7,767 nucleotides of DNA from an uncultured Bacteroidales bacterium (GCA_937906795.1 CALCUQ010000351.1:1-7767), one strand, 5' to 3'; shown: positions 1 to 6,712, counted from the first letter of the stretch. Made by a program: numbers and translations. The notes: generated by a model from the letters alone, not told the origin.

Positions 1-132
1 GGTGTAGATTCATCACTAGACAAAGAGGCTGTTAGAGTTGTATCAAGTTCTCCAAAATGGACTCCTGGTAAACAAAGAGATAAAGCTGTAAAAGTAAAAT
101 TCGTGTTCCCAGTGATCTTCCAATTAAGATAA
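1..132 (+). CDS. TonB-family energy transducer, C-terminal end (5' truncated by window)
   Basis: Frame 1 is open from the window edge to a TAA at 130-132 and encodes the last 43 residues of a protein. The segment starts GVDSSLDKEAVRVV, continues with SSPKWTPGKQ, and ends in a beta-strand-like KVKFVFPVIFQLR. This matches the end of the TonB C-terminal domain common in Bacteroidota: a conserved helix with E-A-hydrophobic-R-hydrophobic-hydrophobic, then P-x-W-x-P-G-(K/R)-Q, then a closing strand with a final F-x-L. In known TonB proteins this periplasmic domain contacts the TonB box of outer-membrane receptors and passes on energy from the ExbB/ExbD motor. The N-terminal anchor and linker lie outside the window, so it could be a classic TonB or a TonB domain fused to another module such as a BlaR1/M56-type protein. 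A strong terminator follows 21 nt downstream, so it is the last gene of its transcript. Confidence 0.8.
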   Translation, partial: GVDSSLDKEAVRVVSSSPKWTPGKQRDKAVKVKFVFPVIFQLR

Positions 133-153
133 TTAAAACAATAACTATAAAGC

Positions 154-187
154 AAAAAGAGGCCAAGTCAATTGGTCTCTTTTTTTT
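154..187. terminator. Rho-independent terminator, probably bidirectional
   Basis: The inverted repeat AAGAGGCCAA (157-166) / TTGGTCTCTT (172-181) pairs over 10 bp with one G-U wobble and a 5-nt loop. Flanking A and T residues (154-156 with 182-184) extend it. On the + strand an unbroken T-run (180-187) follows, which suits termination of the tonB-like gene. Read on the minus strand, the A-run at 154-158 becomes a T-run after the same stem, so it can also end the GT8 transcript coming from the other side. It sits between two convergent genes, as expected. Confidence 0.88.
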
Positions 188-202
188 GTAATACACAACA
201 AC

Positions 203-228
203 CGTAAGGAAACAAGCATAACCTTATG
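203..228. other. Small inverted repeat downstream of the GT8 gene
   Basis: CGTAAGG (203-209) can pair with CCTTATG (222-228): 7 bp with one G-U wobble and a 12-nt loop. It lies in the 3' untranslated region of the GT8 gene, between its stop codon (247) and the strong terminator (154-187). There is no T-run next to it on either strand, so it is unlikely to terminate alone. It may help stabilise the 3' end of the mRNA or may be chance. The rest of the 114-bp gap (133-246) holds nothing else I can recognise. Confidence 0.3.
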
Positions 229-246
229 ATAATTTATGTGTAAAGT

Positions 247-1185
247 CTATAATGGTTTAACGTTAATAAATTTTGTTTCCAGCCTTTTAAGAAGTCCCAA
301 ATGATAACACAATCTTCTGATTCTCTGTCTTGTATTGGGGTTATCGCTAATCAATTTATCTTTGCTCCATTGAGTCAGGCTCCTGTATTTGAAGAATTCT
401 TCTTTATATGGATGTTCACAATACTTAAACCACGGCTTTACTCTTGCTGTATAATGAAGAATAACAGGATTGCCTATAGCCTCCTTTAACTCATCGCAGT
501 AACTGTTGTCAATTACAAGTTCATTGTATAGAAATCCATTCTGGAGGTTATATTTTAATGGTAAAGATAACTTTGTATCCCTAAGGGTAAAGTTAAGAAC
601 ATCCTGGTCATGACATTTTAATCTTTCTGGATAAGAAGTGGCAAAATTTATAAAATCATTCAATAGATCATGTTCCCGCCAGTATTTAAGATTGATTAGT
701 AAAACTCCGGAGTTAAAATATCCATAGGAGGAGGGATAACCAAGAGTTTGATATCTTGATGCATCCCACTGCCCTGCATCAGCAACTGCAGCAACAGAGA
801 CTCCCTCAAGATCAATATCAAACAAACCTTTTAAAGAACCTCTTACTATAATATCACCATCGAGATAAAGGACTCTATCAATATCTGCCGGCAAAAGTAC
901 TCCCAAGAATAATCTATAATAGGCTACCAAAGATCTGATGTGACTGTTTTGTCCTTGTCGGGAAACAAAAAAACAATCATTTATCTTATCCATTGTATAG
1001 TATCTTGAAATACAGCCATACTTATTTATTATGGCCTCTAGAGCCTGCTTATCCTCTTTGGTAACAGAAGAATCCAATATAATGTGGAATGTAGTCCTAG
1101 AATCCATATTATTTTCACATACCGAGCAAATCATAACCCCAGTAGGCATAATATAATTATGATCCGTACAACAAACTATATGCAT
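247..1185 (-). CDS. Glycosyltransferase family 8 (GT8), LgtC/RfaJ-like
   Basis: The 312-residue product has the layout of a retaining GT-A glycosyltransferase of family GT8, the group of bacterial LPS galactosyl- and glucosyltransferases. It opens with the nucleotide-sugar strand (HIVCCTDHNY, residues 2-11). The metal-binding DxD motif is DGD (109-111) within RVLYLDGDIIVRGSL. FNSGVLLINL (157-166) and HDQDVLN (192-198) follow, then the HYT..KPW signature (244-252), whose His is a manganese ligand in LgtC. The tail from about 272 is rich in Lys/Arg and is probably where the protein docks on the inner face of the membrane. The expected job is to transfer a hexose from UDP-sugar onto a lipid-linked or LPS-type acceptor; the exact sugar cannot be read. 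The ATG (1185-1183) overlaps the flippase stop by 1 nt (TAATG), which suggests translational coupling. Ala replaces the usual Gly after HYT. Confidence 0.9.
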   Translation of the reverse strand: MHIVCCTDHNYIMPTGVMICSVCENNMDSRTTFHIILDSSVTKEDKQALEAIINKYGCISRYYTMDKINDCFFVSRQGQNSHIRSLVAYYRLFLGVLLPADIDRVLYLDGDIIVRGSLKGLFDIDLEGVSVAAVADAGQWDASRYQTLGYPSSYGYFNSGVLLINLKYWREHDLLNDFINFATSYPERLKCHDQDVLNFTLRDTKLSLPLKYNLQNGFLYNELVIDNSYCDELKEAIGNPVILHYTARVKPWFKYCEHPYKEEFFKYRSLTQWSKDKLISDNPNTRQRIRRLCYHLGLLKRLETKFINVKPL

Positions 1186-2621
1186 TATCTTCTTTTTAAA
1201 AGGTTAATAAGATAAAAAAACTCTCTTTTGCAAATAATCAATGAAAGTACAAAATATATGACACAACCAGATATTACCCCTATAATAAGCTGATACACTG
1301 ATGATTCTATAAATAAATTTATCATATATACAGAAACCACCATTACAACAGATTGTAACAAAATAGGAAACAGATTCTTAAAATGGCAAGTGGCAGTAAC
1401 TTTTGGTAAAATTCTTTTGGTAAATTGAGTTATGACAAACAGATCAAACAAAGAATAGAAAACCAGTCCAATACACATTCCCTTTACACCAAAATTTACA
1501 GATACACACAAAATTATAACTGCACCTATCTTCTTTATTATCTCTGATTTAAGAGAATAATCGCTCCTGTGTTTCGCATTTAGAAGATTCCATGTCATCC
1601 TCATTACAGGATCCCACATATATGCAATACAAAGTATCTGAATATACACAACAGCACCAAGCCATTCATCAGTTAGAACAACCTTTATAAATGGCTCAGC
1701 CAGAACCGCCAGACCAAACATCATTGGAAAAACAACATAAGATGTAAGTCTTATAAAAAGATAAAATTTCTCTGTTAACCTTTCATCCTGATCCTGCAGC
1801 TCACATTGGATAGGATAAACCACTCTGTCGAGAATAGAAGTAAGATTTGTAGATGGAAACTGGGTTAATGTTGTTGCCCTGTTATAAAGACCCAACTCCT
1901 TTGCAGGAAAAATCTTGCCTATTACCAACGAATAAATGTTCATATATATGGTGTGAAGCAACCCGCCAAGCAACAACTTTGAACCAAATGAAAAAAGCTC
2001 ATTGAACGACTTTCTGGAAAAGACAAGAGCAGGTATCCATTTAGAAGTAACCCACAGCAGTAAAGTGGTTATAGCACCATTTAGCAAACTCTGTACAACA
2101 AGAGTCCACACACCATACCCATTATATGCCATCCAAACAGCTACACCACCACTCAAGCAAACAGAAACAATAGAAATATAAGACTGCTTTCTAAAATTAA
2201 GATCAATTATAAGCAAAGACCTTTGTACTCCCGACAAAGAATTGATTATAAGGCTCAATCCCACCCAAGCTATTATTGCCTCCAATATTGGCTGATTATA
2301 AAACCTTGCAATCCAAGGGGCAGCCACCAAAAAAAGAATATACATTAATACACCAACAGCAATATTAAAGTAAAATACTGTTGACAAATCCTCTTTTGTT
2401 CTGCTTTGCTTTTGTATTAAAGCATTTGAAAATCCAGAATCTATGAAACTTTGTGCAATTGCCATAAATATGGCAAGCATAGCAATTAAGCCATAATCAT
2501 CTGGCATAAGCTGCCTTGCAATTATAAAAGACAAGACAAACTGGATACCCTGGTAGGAAAAACGCTCTATAGCACTCCAGAGTATCCCTTTTGTAGCTCT
2601 TGTCTTTAAATCACCCGCCAT
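1185..2621 (-). CDS. Lipopolysaccharide/O-antigen flippase, Wzx (WzxC/TuaB-like, MOP superfamily)
   Basis: The 478-residue protein is strongly hydrophobic throughout, with about a dozen or more candidate membrane helices, for example near 45-60, 84-104, 115-130, 148-165, 170-190, 213-235, 293-312, 322-337, 365-375, 383-400, 418-437 and 444-463. The N-terminal pattern matches the polysaccharide-exporter branch of the MOP superfamily: a short basic cytoplasmic start, WSAIERFSYQGIQFVLSFIIARQL (14-37), then PDDYGLIAM (40-48). PWIARFYNQP (102-111) and an R-S-L-L-I-I-D-L-N-F-R-K segment (134-145) are also typical of WzxC/TuaB-like members. These proteins flip undecaprenyl-linked sugar units across the inner membrane. 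No Wzy polymerase, chain-length regulator or other pathway gene is in view apart from the GT8 gene downstream. The gene starts 20 nt after the peptidase stop with no promoter evident between them, so read-through is likely. Length is normal and there is no disruption. Confidence 0.9.
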   Translation of the reverse strand: MAGDLKTRATKGILWSAIERFSYQGIQFVLSFIIARQLMPDDYGLIAMLAIFMAIAQSFIDSGFSNALIQKQSRTKEDLSTVFYFNIAVGVLMYILFLVAAPWIARFYNQPILEAIIAWVGLSLIINSLSGVQRSLLIIDLNFRKQSYISIVSVCLSGGVAVWMAYNGYGVWTLVVQSLLNGAITTLLLWVTSKWIPALVFSRKSFNELFSFGSKLLLGGLLHTIYMNIYSLVIGKIFPAKELGLYNRATTLTQFPSTNLTSILDRVVYPIQCELQDQDERLTEKFYLFIRLTSYVVFPMMFGLAVLAEPFIKVVLTDEWLGAVVYIQILCIAYMWDPVMRMTWNLLNAKHRSDYSLKSEIIKKIGAVIILCVSVNFGVKGMCIGLVFYSLFDLFVITQFTKRILPKVTATCHFKNLFPILLQSVVMVVSVYMINLFIESSVYQLIIGVISGCVIYFVLSLIICKREFFYLINLLKRR

Positions 2622-2641
2622 TGTGCAATTGCCTGTTGTTT

Positions 2642-3772
2642 CTATCTGTTTTTAAGCATTTCAACCACCTTGTCAACAGGTAAAGCCTTAACCTCTCTTC
2701 CTTTATAACCCTTAGTATCCTTAGCCATAAACAGAGAATTCCACAAAGCTTCTGCGGTAGCCTCTATGGTTGCACAGAAAATAGGGGACATCTGACCATT
2801 ATCCAATAAAGTTTGAGTATGAGTCTTCTTACCATCCTCTATCAAATTTTCTGGAGCCACAGACAAAGCAATAACATAGTCACCACTACCATTGGATGCA
2901 ATTCCACCAGTCTTTGCCAAACCCATCATAGCCCTTTTAGCCACACGCTCAAGGTTTCTTGAATCAATAGGAGCATCTGTAATTACAACCATCATACAAG
3001 AACCATCTACAGAAGAAGCCTGAGGGATATGTTGTTTAAAATCAAACTCACCTAATTTTTGACCAACTTGAACACCATCAATTTCCAGAACACCACCATA
3101 GTTAGTCTGAACAATTACACCAATTGTATAACCGCCCAAAGACTCAGGTAAAACTCTGGAAGCTGTTCCAATACCACCCTTAAAATCAAAACAGATAGTA
3201 CCGGTACCAGCACCCACACAACCTTGCTCAACAGGACCACCTTTTGCAGACTCAATAGCCTCTACAACCATTTGAGGTGTAACATATCTTGCCTGAATAT
3301 TATTCAATCTGCCATCATTGGTCTCACCGACAACAGCATTTACAGATCTGATAGACTCATTTCCCTTCTGAGAAATTGTATATGTAATGATACCATCAAT
3401 ACCCGCAGCAACATTTAGAGTATTTGTAAGAACAATAGGAGTCTCAATATTACCTAATTCCTGCACCTGAGTAAAACCTGCCAATTTGCCAAATCCGTTA
3501 CCTGCATAAATTGCAGCAGGAACCTTTTTTCTAAAAATATTGCCTTGGTGAGGAACAATAGCAGTAACACCTGTTCTAATATCCTCCCCGACAACACATG
3601 TTACATGACCTACAGTAACACCAGGAACATCAGTTATAGCATTATTTTTACCAGGAGCAAAAATACCGGTCTTAAAACCCAACTCCCTTAAAGTTTTCTG
3701 AGCATATAACGCATCATTACCTACAAAGAAAAAACATAAAAATAACAATGATATCAAAAAATTTCGTCTCAT
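2642..3772 (-). CDS. Exported P1 family (S58, DmpA/BapA-type) aminopeptidase
   Basis: The 376-residue protein begins with a clear Sec signal peptide: MRRNF, a hydrophobic core to about residue 18, and likely cleavage after ALYA (residue 24). There is no lipobox, so the mature enzyme should be periplasmic or secreted. The mature part is a DmpA-type Ntn-hydrolase: ITDVPGVTVGHVT (46-58), RTGVTAIVP (66-74), a VVGETNDGRLN block (147-157), GCVGAGTGT (184-192) and NYGG (224-227). The self-processing site is Gly257-Ser258 in DGSCMMVVITDAP, followed by NGSGD (294-298). In characterised DmpA and BapA the precursor cuts itself before this Ser, which becomes the N-terminal nucleophile. Here that would give an alpha chain of about 233 residues and a beta chain of 119, close to the known sizes. 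Family members release N-terminal residues from small, D- or beta-amino-acid peptides; the substrate here is unknown. An in-frame ATG directly precedes the signal sequence. The gene leads the group with the flippase and GT8. Confidence 0.92.
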   Translation of the reverse strand: MRRNFLISLLFLCFFFVGNDALYAQKTLRELGFKTGIFAPGKNNAITDVPGVTVGHVTCVVGEDIRTGVTAIVPHQGNIFRKKVPAAIYAGNGFGKLAGFTQVQELGNIETPIVLTNTLNVAAGIDGIITYTISQKGNESIRSVNAVVGETNDGRLNNIQARYVTPQMVVEAIESAKGGPVEQGCVGAGTGTICFDFKGGIGTASRVLPESLGGYTIGVIVQTNYGGVLEIDGVQVGQKLGEFDFKQHIPQASSVDGSCMMVVITDAPIDSRNLERVAKRAMMGLAKTGGIASNGSGDYVIALSVAPENLIEDGKKTHTQTLLDNGQMSPIFCATIEATAEALWNSLFMAKDTKGYKGREVKALPVDKVVEMLKNR

Positions 3773-3796
3773 AATTGTAAAGAATTAATGTTTGTA

Positions 3797-3804
3797 CAAA
3801 TATA
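3797..3804 (-). promoter_or_regulatory. Putative -7 promoter element for the peptidase-flippase-GT8 group
   Basis: On the minus strand this octamer reads TATATTTG, a full match to the Bacteroidota -7 consensus TAnnTTTG. It lies 24 nt before the peptidase ATG, which predicts a leader of roughly 20 nt. The -33 region about 19-20 nt further upstream reads TTAC and is a poor match to TTTG, so the assignment rests mainly on the -7 element and its position. Confidence 0.5.
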
Positions 3805-3809
3805 GTTTT

Positions 3810-3817
3810 TACTTTTG
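3810..3817 (+). promoter_or_regulatory. Putative -7 promoter element for hflX
   Basis: TACTTTTG matches the Bacteroidota consensus TAnnTTTG and lies 30 nt before the hflX ATG, predicting a leader of about 25 nt. A TTTG that could be the -33 box occurs at 3791-3794, but the spacer is only 15 nt, shorter than the usual 19 or so. A second match, TATTTTTG (3830-3837), is so close to the ATG that the mRNA would be almost leaderless, so I prefer this one. It faces the peptidase promoter and the two -7 elements are only 5 bp apart. Confidence 0.5.
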
Positions 3818-3847
3818 TGCTTTGTAAGATATTTTTGAAATAAAATT

Positions 3848-5011
3848 ATGGAGAGAACAATTTTTGTTAGTGTTATTACGCCAGACAGCTCAGTTGAACA
3901 AGTAAACGAGTATTTGGACGAGCTACAGTTTCTTGCAGAAACAGCAGGTGCAATAGGAGAGAAGAGATTTGTACAAAAGGTAGACAAACCTAATTCCAAG
4001 ACATACGTAGGTACTGGAAAACTGGAAGAGATTAAAGCATACATAACAGAAAATGAAATCTCTCTTATAATTTTTGATGACGAGCTAACTCCATCACAAC
4101 TTAGAAACCTTGAAAGGGAATTTGAGTGCAGGATTCTTGACCGCACCAATCTTATCCTTGACATATTTGCCCAAAGGGCAAAAACAGCCTATGCAAAAAC
4201 ACAGGTTGAACTTGCCCAATACCAATATCTGCTGCCAAGACTAACCCGTATGTGGACACACCTTGAAAGACAAAGAGGAGGTATTGGTATGAGAGGTCCC
4301 GGAGAGAGTCAGATAGAAACAGACCGCCGTATTATTCTCGACAAAATAAGCAGGTTAAAAGACCAATTGAAGAAAATAGACAAACAGATGGCCTCACAAA
4401 GAAGCAACAGAGGGAATATGGTTAGAATTTCATTGGTTGGATATACCAACGTTGGTAAAAGTACACTAATGAATCTGTTGGCCAAAAGTGATGTCTTTGC
4501 AGAAAACAAACTGTTTGCAACACTTGATACCACTGTAAGAAAAGTTGTCATAGAGAATGTTCCTTTCCTTTTAAGCGACACTGTTGGATTTATAAGGAAA
4601 CTTCCACACCAACTTGTAGAATCATTTAAAAGTACTCTGGATGAGGTTAGAGAGGCTGATATTCTAATGCACGTGGTTGATATCTCACATCCAAATTTTG
4701 AAGAACAAATTAGAGTGGTAAAAAACACACTTCAGGAAATTGGGGCAGGGGATAAGCCAACCTTTATGGTGTTCAATAAAATAGATGCATACAAATATGT
4801 AGAACAGGATGAGTTTGATCTTGGACCAAAGAAAAGAGAAAACTACTCTTTGGAAGAACTAAAGAACTCCTGGATGTACAAAGAGAACACCCCGGCAATC
4901 TTCATTTCTGCCAAACAAAAATTGCATATAGACAAATTAAGGAACGACCTGTATAAAATGGTTGCAGAAATACACGCCGGAAGATGGCCGTTTGACAATT
5001 TCTTGTGGTAA
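3848..5011 (+). CDS. hflX: GTPase HflX
   Basis: The 387-residue product matches HflX, an Obg/Era-class (TRAFAC) GTPase that binds the ribosome and, in studied bacteria, splits stalled or heat-damaged 70S ribosomes. The N-terminal HflX domain (about 1-160) carries YVGTGKLEEI (53-62), DRTNLILDIFAQRA (98-111) and the glycine-rich loop GGIGMRGPGESQIETDRR (144-161). A short coiled-coil linker (about 160-190) leads into the G domain: G1 GYTNVGKST (198-206), a G2 Thr in ATLDTT (224-229), G3 DTVG (244-247), G4 NKID (310-313) and G5 SAK (354-356). All nucleotide-binding motifs are intact. It lacks the longer C-terminal extension of E. coli HflX, as is usual for this phylum. A TGA in the same frame at 3836-3838 makes the ATG at 3848 the first possible ATG. 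No Shine-Dalgarno sequence is present; the leader before the ATG is A/T-rich. The gene is monocistronic and stands apart from the hfq-hflK-hflC setting seen in Enterobacteria. Confidence 0.97.
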   Translation: MERTIFVSVITPDSSVEQVNEYLDELQFLAETAGAIGEKRFVQKVDKPNSKTYVGTGKLEEIKAYITENEISLIIFDDELTPSQLRNLEREFECRILDRTNLILDIFAQRAKTAYAKTQVELAQYQYLLPRLTRMWTHLERQRGGIGMRGPGESQIETDRRIILDKISRLKDQLKKIDKQMASQRSNRGNMVRISLVGYTNVGKSTLMNLLAKSDVFAENKLFATLDTTVRKVVIENVPFLLSDTVGFIRKLPHQLVESFKSTLDEVREADILMHVVDISHPNFEEQIRVVKNTLQEIGAGDKPTFMVFNKIDAYKYVEQDEFDLGPKKRENYSLEELKNSWMYKENTPAIFISAKQKLHIDKLRNDLYKMVAEIHAGRWPFDNFLW

Positions 5012-5016
5012 GGCCA

Positions 5017-5808
5017 CTACAGAGCAAACTCTTTTATGAATCTGATAACCTCAGTTGGATTCTCAATAAAAGAGTTATGTCCTGTACCCTCTACAATACA
5101 ATGCTTTACATTAGGGAATTGAGCTATTAGAGAGTCTCTTGTTTCATTTGTAATAAACTTGTCGGCATCTCCATATATAGCCATTGCATTAGTACATTTT
5201 GCAAGCACATCTTTTGTGTCAACCCTCTCCATCATACCCTTAATACAAGCAACAATGCCTATAGGGTCATGAGTCTCAATAACCCCAAGCGTTTCAGCTA
5301 TTTTTTCGTCGAGACGTCTTAGATTAGCCGGAGAATACATTTGAGGAATACTAAGGTTTGCAAGCTTGACTATCTTTGAATTTATAACCAGCTCAATCTC
5401 TCTTTTGCGATTCTCTTTTTTCTCATCAGAATCTGCAAATGGAGTGGAGTTAAGAAGAATTAACCCCTTAAAAAACTCAGGAAACAATTTTATGCAATTC
5501 TGTGCAATATAACCACCCATAGAATGTCCTGCAACATAAGCACAGTCAACGCCACATTTTTTTAGGACATCTACCGCAACAGTAGCACTGAACTCCATTG
5601 TGTTTATATCTTTATTTGATCCCGACAAACCATGACCAGGCAAATCAAGCATTATTACTCTATAACCCTCCTTCTCCAAAGCCTGGGCAAAATCCTCAAA
5701 AATATACAAAGTTTCCAAGTAACCATGCAACAGAAGAATTGTCTTGTCACCTTTCTTTGAATCCCAGATATGAACAGGAATACCGTTAGATATTGCAAAA
5801 AACTCCAT
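5017..5808 (-). CDS. Alpha/beta-fold hydrolase, function unassigned
   Basis: This is a 263-residue single-domain alpha/beta hydrolase, counted from the ATG at 5808-5806. The oxyanion-hole motif HGY (28-30) follows strand LLL. DLPGHGLS (55-62) is the next family hallmark. The nucleophile elbow is GHSMGG with Ser96, the likely acid is Asp216 in YGDADKF, and the catalytic His is His244 in GTGHNSF, so the triad is complete. A lid region of charged helices lies at about 123-195. No signal peptide is visible, so the enzyme is probably cytoplasmic. Sequence alone cannot tell an esterase from a BioH/MenH-like, haloperoxidase-like or lactonase-type enzyme. An in-frame TTG lies 6 nt upstream (5814); I chose the ATG because the promoter would start transcription only a few bases before that TTG. 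The gene ends 5 bp from the stop of convergent hflX and is transcribed separately from frdAB. Confidence 0.85.
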   Translation of the reverse strand: MEFFAISNGIPVHIWDSKKGDKTILLLHGYLETLYIFEDFAQALEKEGYRVIMLDLPGHGLSGSNKDINTMEFSATVAVDVLKKCGVDCAYVAGHSMGGYIAQNCIKLFPEFFKGLILLNSTPFADSDEKKENRKREIELVINSKIVKLANLSIPQMYSPANLRRLDEKIAETLGVIETHDPIGIVACIKGMMERVDTKDVLAKCTNAMAIYGDADKFITNETRDSLIAQFPNVKHCIVEGTGHNSFIENPTEVIRFIKEFAL

Positions 5809-5826
5809 AGTCAACTATTTATAGGG

Positions 5827-5857
5827 CAAAGATAATGATAAATTGTTTTGGAGCAAT
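5827..5857 (-). promoter_or_regulatory. Bacteroidota-type promoter of the alpha/beta hydrolase
   Basis: On the minus strand ATTG (5857-5854; TTTG in the consensus) is followed by a 19-nt spacer and TATCTTTG (5834-5827), a full match to TAnnTTTG. Transcription would start near 5820-5823, about 12-15 nt before the ATG at 5808. The promoter begins right after the T-run of the frd terminator, so the hydrolase has a transcription unit of its own. It is the best-formed promoter in the window. Confidence 0.68.
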
Positions 5858-5859
5858 TT

Positions 5860-5894
5860 AAAAAAGAAATTAGCTGACCTGTGGCCAGCTAATT
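5860..5894 (-). terminator. Rho-independent terminator of the frd operon
   Basis: AATTAGCTG (5868-5876) pairs perfectly over 9 bp with CAGCTAATT (5886-5894). An A-C mismatch and two further G-C pairs close a 3-nt loop. In the minus-strand direction the stem runs into a T-rich tract (5869-5860) of TTT, one C, then six T. It starts 24 nt beyond the frdB stop codon, so it ends the frdAB transcript. Confidence 0.85.
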
Positions 5895-5918
5895 CTATAA
5901 GAATAATGTGCAGAAAAA

Positions 5919-6698
5919 TTAGTCTTTTAATTTTGCGCACAAGAACTCTCTGTTAAGTCTTGCAATGTGAGCTACAGATACATGTTTTGGACACTCCATC
6001 TCACATGCTCTTGTGTTAGTACATGCACCAAAACCTAACTCATCCATTTTTGCAACCATAGCTTTTGCTCTTCTTGCACCCTCAACTTTTCCTTGAGGAA
6101 GTAAAGCCAAAGAACTTACTCTAGCTGCAACAAACAACATTGCTGAACCGTTCTTACAAGTAGCAACACAAGCACCGCAACCTACGCATGCTGCTGCATC
6201 CATACTCTCATCAGCATCTTTTTTAGGAATTGGAATAGCATTACCATCTACAGTTACACCTGTATTTACAGAAACGAAACCACCTGCCTGAAGAATCTGG
6301 TCAAATGCACCTCTGTTAACAACCAAGTCTTTAATTACAGGGAAGCCAGCACTTCTCCAAGGCTCAATTGTAATGGTATCACCATCTTTAAATTTACGCA
6401 TATGCAATTGGCAAGTAGTAATCTCGTTGTCTGGTCCATGTGCTCTACCGTTGATATATAGTGAACAAGCACCACAAATACCCTCGCGGCAATCATGGTC
6501 AAAACTTACAGGACCGCTTGATTTGCAACCTTTATTAATGGCAACCGGATCAATATTTTCTGCAATCAGCTGCTCATTAAGGATGTCCATCATCTCTAGG
6601 AATGAACTGTCTGGGGAGATATTTTTAACTTTATAAGTCTCAAATTTTCCCTTTTCTTTTGCGTTTTTCTGACGCCAAACCTTTAATGTTAAATCCAT
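5919..6698 (-). CDS. frdB: Fumarate reductase/succinate dehydrogenase iron-sulfur subunit
   Basis: The 259-residue protein is the electron-transfer subunit that passes electrons between the membrane cytochrome b and the FAD of FrdA. The N-terminal ferredoxin domain carries the [2Fe-2S] ligands Cys70, Cys75 and Cys78 (CREGICGAC) and Cys96 (TTCQLH). The C-terminal helical domain has CVGCGACVATC (Cys171, 174, 177, 181) and CTNTRACEMECP (Cys226, 232, 236). By comparison with E. coli SdhB, Cys171/174/177/236 hold a [4Fe-4S] cluster and Cys181/226/232 a [3Fe-4S] cluster. All ligands are present and the length is normal. In gut-type Bacteroidales this complex mainly runs as fumarate reductase, making succinate with menaquinol as donor, so I use frdB; an sdhB label would be equally valid. 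The ATG lies 14 nt after the frdA stop, in the same operon. Confidence 0.96.
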   Translation of the reverse strand: MDLTLKVWRQKNAKEKGKFETYKVKNISPDSSFLEMMDILNEQLIAENIDPVAINKGCKSSGPVSFDHDCREGICGACSLYINGRAHGPDNEITTCQLHMRKFKDGDTITIEPWRSAGFPVIKDLVVNRGAFDQILQAGGFVSVNTGVTVDGNAIPIPKKDADESMDAAACVGCGACVATCKNGSAMLFVAARVSSLALLPQGKVEGARRAKAMVAKMDELGFGACTNTRACEMECPKHVSVAHIARLNREFLCAKLKD

Positions 6699-6712
6699 AT
6701 CTTGTAATTTTC

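Noticed and set aside
2625..2632. GCAATTGC palindrome between peptidase and flippase genes
   Set aside because: An 8-bp palindrome in A/T-rich DNA is easily due to chance, and there is no T-run or promoter element beside it.
3830..3837. TATTTTTG as the hflX promoter element
   Set aside because: It matches TAnnTTTG but sits only 10 nt before the ATG and lacks an upstream -33 box at usual spacing; TACTTTTG at 3810-3817 is better placed.
3769..4164. 131-codon minus-strand reading frame over the start of hflX
   Set aside because: It lies antisense to clear HflX N-terminal domain coding sequence, matches no family I recognise, and would collide with the peptidase gene and its promoter.
4309..4728. 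139-codon minus-strand reading frame inside hflX
   Set aside because: It is opposite the intact G1-G3 motifs of the HflX G domain; its composition looks like a complement shadow of a real gene.
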